Shown: piece after piece, positions 36,209-39,280 of the stretch | Layout of the letters: each line of letters starts with the position of its first letter | Numbering within the stretch: position 1 is the first letter of the stretch | Assembly: GCA_034505235.1 (NCBI GenBank) | Contig: JAPDQY010000034.1 | Location: forward strand, 1-39,280 | Direction: 5' to 3' | Length of the DNA stretch: 39,280 nucleotides | Origin: Coneutiohabitans thermophilus | Lineage (GTDB): Bacteria > Zhuqueibacterota > Zhuqueibacteria > Zhuqueibacterales > Zhuqueibacteraceae | The notes under the pieces: generated by a model | What the model saw: only the letters and a program-made list of their open reading frames with translations | The model's database searches: none | Told to the model about the DNA's origin: nothing | Program-made: the position numbers and the translations under genes

Positions 36209-36301
36209 CTCCTTGGGTAGTTGCTGAACACTGTGAATTTGTTGGCCTGCGACGCCCATTTTGCCAGGAAAACTGAACAAATCGTCCTGGCTCTCAGCAA
36301 C
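36209..36301 (-). promoter_or_regulatory. Structured 5' leader with closing helix, hairpin and pseudoknot
   Basis: On the minus strand GTTGCTGA (36301-36294) pairs with TCAGCAAC (36227-36220) to close the leader. Inside, GCCAGGA/TCCTGGC (36291-36285 with 36269-36263) forms a hairpin whose loop contains ATTTGTT (36282-36276). This can pair with AACAAAT at 36243-36237. The closing helix ends 5 nt before AAGGAG, so folding could control ribosome access. It matches no riboswitch class I know. Confidence 0.45.
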
Positions 36302-37445
36302 AATTTTGCCAAAGTTGTATGTGTACCGCATTCAGTCATTTTTTGGCACTTTAGGTGTGTTTGTGTATAATTGACGAGCACGGAAGTCGATAAATATCAA
36401 ATGCAGTCACTTCTGATTTCGGAGTTTGAAGCGATGAGTGAGATGCGGCTAAAAATTGACCACCTGAGGCAGGCTGTTATGCTGTTGTAATTTTTTGAAA
36501 CATTTTCCTTCCCCGGCGAGCAGGACCGAGACAATCACTTGCACATGGGCAAATGGGTAAAAAGCCGCAGTGGATGGCCATATGACGCACGCGCTTCATT
36601 GAGCGTCTGTCCGAAAATTTTCCCATCCCAGTTGAGCGGGGTGTTCAAAACAGCAAGACGCGTAAAAAATCCGGTGTATTTGCGGCAACGGCCAAGCCGT
36701 TGCAGAAACACCTCATCAAATGTCGGTGATTTCGGACGGATATTTTACAGCATCAAGCTGGAATGAGGGTGGGCAAGTGAAGGCGTCCGCGATGACGCTG
36801 TATGCGGACCTTTGGTGCAAGATCCGAAAAATAAAATCCGAATTTTTTCGGTGACCGCCAGCTTGTGCCGTATGGAGAGGGAATAACGCAAAAGGCATAT
36901 TGCCTTTCCCCTTTGGCAGGAAAGCCGTTGTTCGCCTGGAGTGCAGGCCCTTCTCCAATACTGGCACGATTCATCTGTCGCAAATGAGATGAATGTTCTG
37001 CCCGGGACGCCTCGTGGCAGGATAACAAAAAGCAACGGTGGCTGCGTGCAGTGGAAATACAGTGGATTCATCGGCAGACTTTGCCACGAACCGGCAAGCA
37101 AGGGATGATTATCAGAAACAATCGAAGCTTCACAAAAACTCGGGCAATTTGCGGGAGAGAACCCCGGTTCATTCATTGCGATGTTGCCTGCAAAGCAAGA
37201 ATGCAGTCATTCGCAAAACTGCCCGGGCGCTCGGACTTTTGAAAGCCTGGTTGACAAAGAAATGCAATCATCAAAATTGATTCGAAAAGTAGTCGGACGG
37301 GGAATTTCTGCAAATGGCCCGAAGATTTTCAAACCGGCACATTTGTCAGATGTTGTCTTGTGAAAGCTTCTTAATATAGCATCTGGCGTTACCGTTCCTC
37401 TTTTTTCGAATGAAATGCCTTAAAGCCCTGCTGACAGCAAAGTAC
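36302..37445. other. Non-coding region rich in hairpins
   Basis: Over 1.1 kb without a convincing gene. The longest open frame (36745-37176, minus) has no ribosome site and a Cys/Ser/Pro-rich composition unlike a protein. Several inverted repeats cluster at 36664-36910: GCAACGGC/GCCGTTGC, GTCCGC/GCGGAC (36785-36809), CCGAA/TTCGG (36838-36851, with a minus-strand T-tract) and AAAGGCA/TGCCTTT (36891-36907). These suggest a minus-strand small RNA locus. Confidence 0.45.
36664..36712 (-). terminator. Orphan minus-strand intrinsic terminator
   Basis: On the minus strand GCAACGGC-TTG-GCCGTTGC, extended by GGTGT/ACACC outside, is followed by GGATTTTTT. It is a textbook intrinsic terminator with no protein gene upstream on that strand, so it implies a transcript from about 36713-37450. 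Confidence 0.6.
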
Positions 37446-37536
37446 TTGACATTTACGGTTACATTGTTCTTCTTATAGTGTCCGTTTTAAGCACAATGAA
37501 GCTTGTTATGCAGAGTTTTGGCTGACTTCATCGTGC
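37446..37536 (+). promoter_or_regulatory. Candidate promoter and leader hairpin of the small basic gene
   Basis: TTGACA at 37446 is 22 nt before TATAGT (37474), which is too long for a classic pair; TTTACG-N16-TATAGT is an alternative. TATAGTGTCC matches the candidate promoter at 4318. Downstream, GCACAATGAAG (37491-37501) and CTTCATCGTGC (37526-37536) form an 11-bp stem with one mismatch in the leader. Confidence 0.4.
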
Positions 37537-37576
37537 CTCAAAAGAACCAACTTTAATTTCAAGGAAGGAACATGAC

Positions 37577-37903
37577 ATGTCGGTTGATCAGAAGCGAGTG
37601 ATTGCTCTTGCGTTGGAAAGCCTAATGGCTGAACGGGACCGAGTCGATGCGGAAATTGCCGAATTGCAGACACAGCTACGTACTGGAAAATCGCCGGCCC
37701 AAGCTGCGGCACGCAGGATTCTGAAACGCCGCAAAGCCAAAGTTCGGGCACAGGGTAAAACCAAGAAAGTGAAAGCCGCAGCCGGCCAGAGGGGCAGACG
37801 CAACCGGAAAACTGCTGCTGCCATGCGGCTGCTTTGGGAAAAAGCGCACAAGGCAGGCTTTACCAATTTGAGGGATTACAAAGCCAGCTTGAACGCGCAA
37901 TAA
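37577..37903 (+). CDS. Small basic coiled-coil protein of unknown function
   Basis: A 108-aa protein. Residues 1-38 predict an amphipathic helix or coiled coil (LALESLMAERDRVDAEIAEL). Residues about 39-80 are very rich in Lys, Arg and Ala (RRILKRRKAKVRAQGKTKKV). The end is another helix (AAMRLLWEKAHKAGFTNLRDY). AAGGAAGG lies upstream of the ATG, and an intrinsic terminator follows, so this is a monocistronic, probably expressed gene. The composition suggests nucleic-acid binding, perhaps nucleoid-associated, but I recognise no family. Confidence 0.75.
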   Translation: MSVDQKRVIALALESLMAERDRVDAEIAELQTQLRTGKSPAQAAARRILKRRKAKVRAQGKTKKVKAAAGQRGRRNRKTAAAMRLLWEKAHKAGFTNLRDYKASLNAQ

Positions 37904-37945
37904 GAGCCAGAAGCCGTCAGCGATACCCGCAGTTGAAACAAAAGG

Positions 37946-37976
37946 AAACCCAGTGGCAGCACTGGGTTTTTCTTTT
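37946..37976 (+). terminator. Intrinsic terminator of the small basic gene
   Basis: AAACCCAGT-GGCAGC-ACTGGGTTT is a perfect 9-bp stem with a 6-nt loop, followed by TTCTTTT. It lies 42 nt past the stop codon. Confidence 0.88.
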
Positions 37977-39280
37977 CAAGAACTTGGAATTGTACCTCGT
38001 TGGGTGCCGCAGGCAGGATTCATTCATAGCTCGGGGCCTTGACCGGACCAGGCCTGGATGCAACAATCACGGGCCACCTGCCGAAAGTTAGTTAGTCTGA
38101 TAATGATTTACAGCAGACCTGTCCGTCACGAGCCCACCGAAACAAGAGCGCGAAATCATTCACAACAGACACAACCTCGCCCCAGCCCCAAAACCGGCCA
38201 GCACACCGGATAAACACTTTTTCCAGGCTGGCAATACAGCATTCGCCAGCGCAGACCGGAAAAGGTTCTGGCGTCTGCCGGCGGGTGTTTGCAGCCCGGC
38301 GATGGTTTTCAACTCGTGCACCACCACTTGTGTATGTGCTCCGGTCATGTACTATCTCGCAAAATTCTCCTGGCCGCCGCGTGCGAATGTCCCCCCCCAG
38401 TTCTTCTCCTGTGCGGTCAGCGCGATCCGACCACAGGCTGGACAGCCCGATCACACGGTCAGCGGTCACCGGAAGGAGTGCCCCCGCCTTGGTGGGAGCC
38501 TGACCATTCGCTGCAAAGCTGTTGTTGTAGTAATCTGCCATGCCCGTATGAGCATCCACCAGAATGAAAATGAGCTTTCGTAGTCGTGCCTTAAGGCATT
38601 AGCCCAGAAGAGTCTACTACTACTACCTGAATTTTGCATTTTGGCTTGCCATTGCCCGGAAGAAATGGCGTGCTCACAAAAGTCCGTCAGGATTGAACTG
38701 TTTGTAGGCATTCGAAGCTTGCGCGTCTTTAAACTCCGTCAGTAGCCTGTAGAATTGCGCATGATCTGGTGTGGTTTTTTTGAGGAAAGCCAGGCAGGTC
38801 ATTCCTGATGGAGTTTTTGGAAATGCGATATGCCGCTTTACTAAAAACAGTTCCCTCTTACCGGAGTTGACCGCAGGTTTGCCTGCAAAAATTTTTTATG
38901 CTCCACCCCTTTGGTGGTTGGGCGTCGCAATCAAATCGACGTTGCCCGCAGAGGGGATCAATCTGGATGCAAAATTCAGGTACTACAAAAGTATTTTTGT
39001 GTTAATGCCTCAATAACGTGCGGGAAGTCAGCGCATATATTTTGTTTGCAGGCAGAGAGGCCTGTGCCACGCCACGCACGACTGCGAGATTACTTTCCAG
39101 GGTAACGCCATAGCCAGCGATTTGTGCGGCGAAATTGCAAAAAATGTTAAAAGGTATCCACCCGGTGAACCCATCTTGAAGCTTGCCGAAGCAAGAGGTA
39201 TTTTCGAACTTTTTTTAGCGCGCACTTTTGTGGCGACCAGCCGGAAATGGCAACCGAATGGCAATTCAGATAACGGCCCT
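37977..39280. other. No recognisable gene to the window end
   Basis: Open frames on both strands here (for example 38092-38559 minus, 155 codons) lack ribosome sites, known motifs and consistent composition. I see no RNA gene, insertion sequence or array. It may be decayed sequence. Confidence 0.5.

Noticed and set aside
38092..38559. Minus-strand 155-codon open frame near the window end
   Set aside because: No ribosome site, no known motif and mixed composition; kept only as part of an unassigned region.
1..39280. tRNA, tmRNA, RNase P, SRP or rRNA genes and insertion sequences
   Set aside because: Looked for T-loop consensus, tmRNA and RNase P core motifs and transposase motifs on both strands; none seen by eye.

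Overview
The window is GC-rich chromosomal DNA from an uncultured or poorly sampled bacterium of the FCB side of the tree. Three gene products, one of them a pseudogene, end in the type IX secretion (T9SS) type A sorting domain with the NYPNPFNPSTTI signature. A pSer/BNR-type secreted beta-propeller and a Reg_prop/Y_Y_Y histidine kinase fit the same background. That signature is common in candidate phylum KSB1, Calditrichota, Ignavibacteria and relatives, so KSB1/Calditrichota-like is my best guess; the phylum is inference. No rRNA, tRNA, integrase or transposase was seen.

Layout. (1) 224-3407, minus strand: the end of a polysaccharide operon, with a GT4 glycosyltransferase, a GT2 glycosyltransferase and a WecG/TagA/CpsF transferase. 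(2) 3408-4503: a 1.1 kb non-coding gap. (3) 4504-12470, plus strand: a CHAT protease-nSTAND1 NTPase-TM-WD40 protein with sixteen 40-residue blades, a doubled GxxExxY protein, a small secreted protein, and a secreted or anchored trypsin-like protease. The last three are separated by copies of an interspersed ~40 bp repeat. (4) 12490-17825: two decayed T9SS-protein relics, a REP-like palindrome pair and one intact T9SS beta-propeller. (5) 17858-26399, plus strand: a caspase-alpha/beta-hydrolase fusion, a GH19 lysin with a lysine-rich tail, and a second CHAT-nSTAND1-TM-WD40 protein starting 3 bp after the lysin gene. (6) 26511-28499, minus strand: a second trypsin-like protease and a small VHL-beta-like protein. 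(7) 28615-32169, plus: a 14-blade sensor histidine kinase. (8) 32268-36200, minus: a large T9SS surface protein with a structured 5' leader. (9) 36201-39280: mostly non-coding, with one small basic protein (37577-37903) that has its own terminator, and an orphan minus-strand terminator.

How it may work together. The core of interest is 4504-28499. It holds three caspase-superfamily proteases (two CHAT, one C14-like), two STAND NTPases with long WD40 sensors, two trypsin-like proteases, a lipase-like hydrolase fused to a caspase, and a peptidoglycan/chitin lysin. This resembles the NTP-dependent conflict and regulated-cell-death systems known to combine STAND NTPases with caspase, CHAT and trypsin proteases. 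The exact combination here is one I do not recognise as a named system. A reasonable model (inference) is that the WD40 region senses a ligand, the STAND NTPase switches state, and the CHAT protease acts on the caspase-hydrolase and/or lysin, which then attack membrane and wall. The two CHAT modules are about four-fifths identical while the rest of the two proteins has diverged strongly. This suggests a conserved protease output with diversified sensing.
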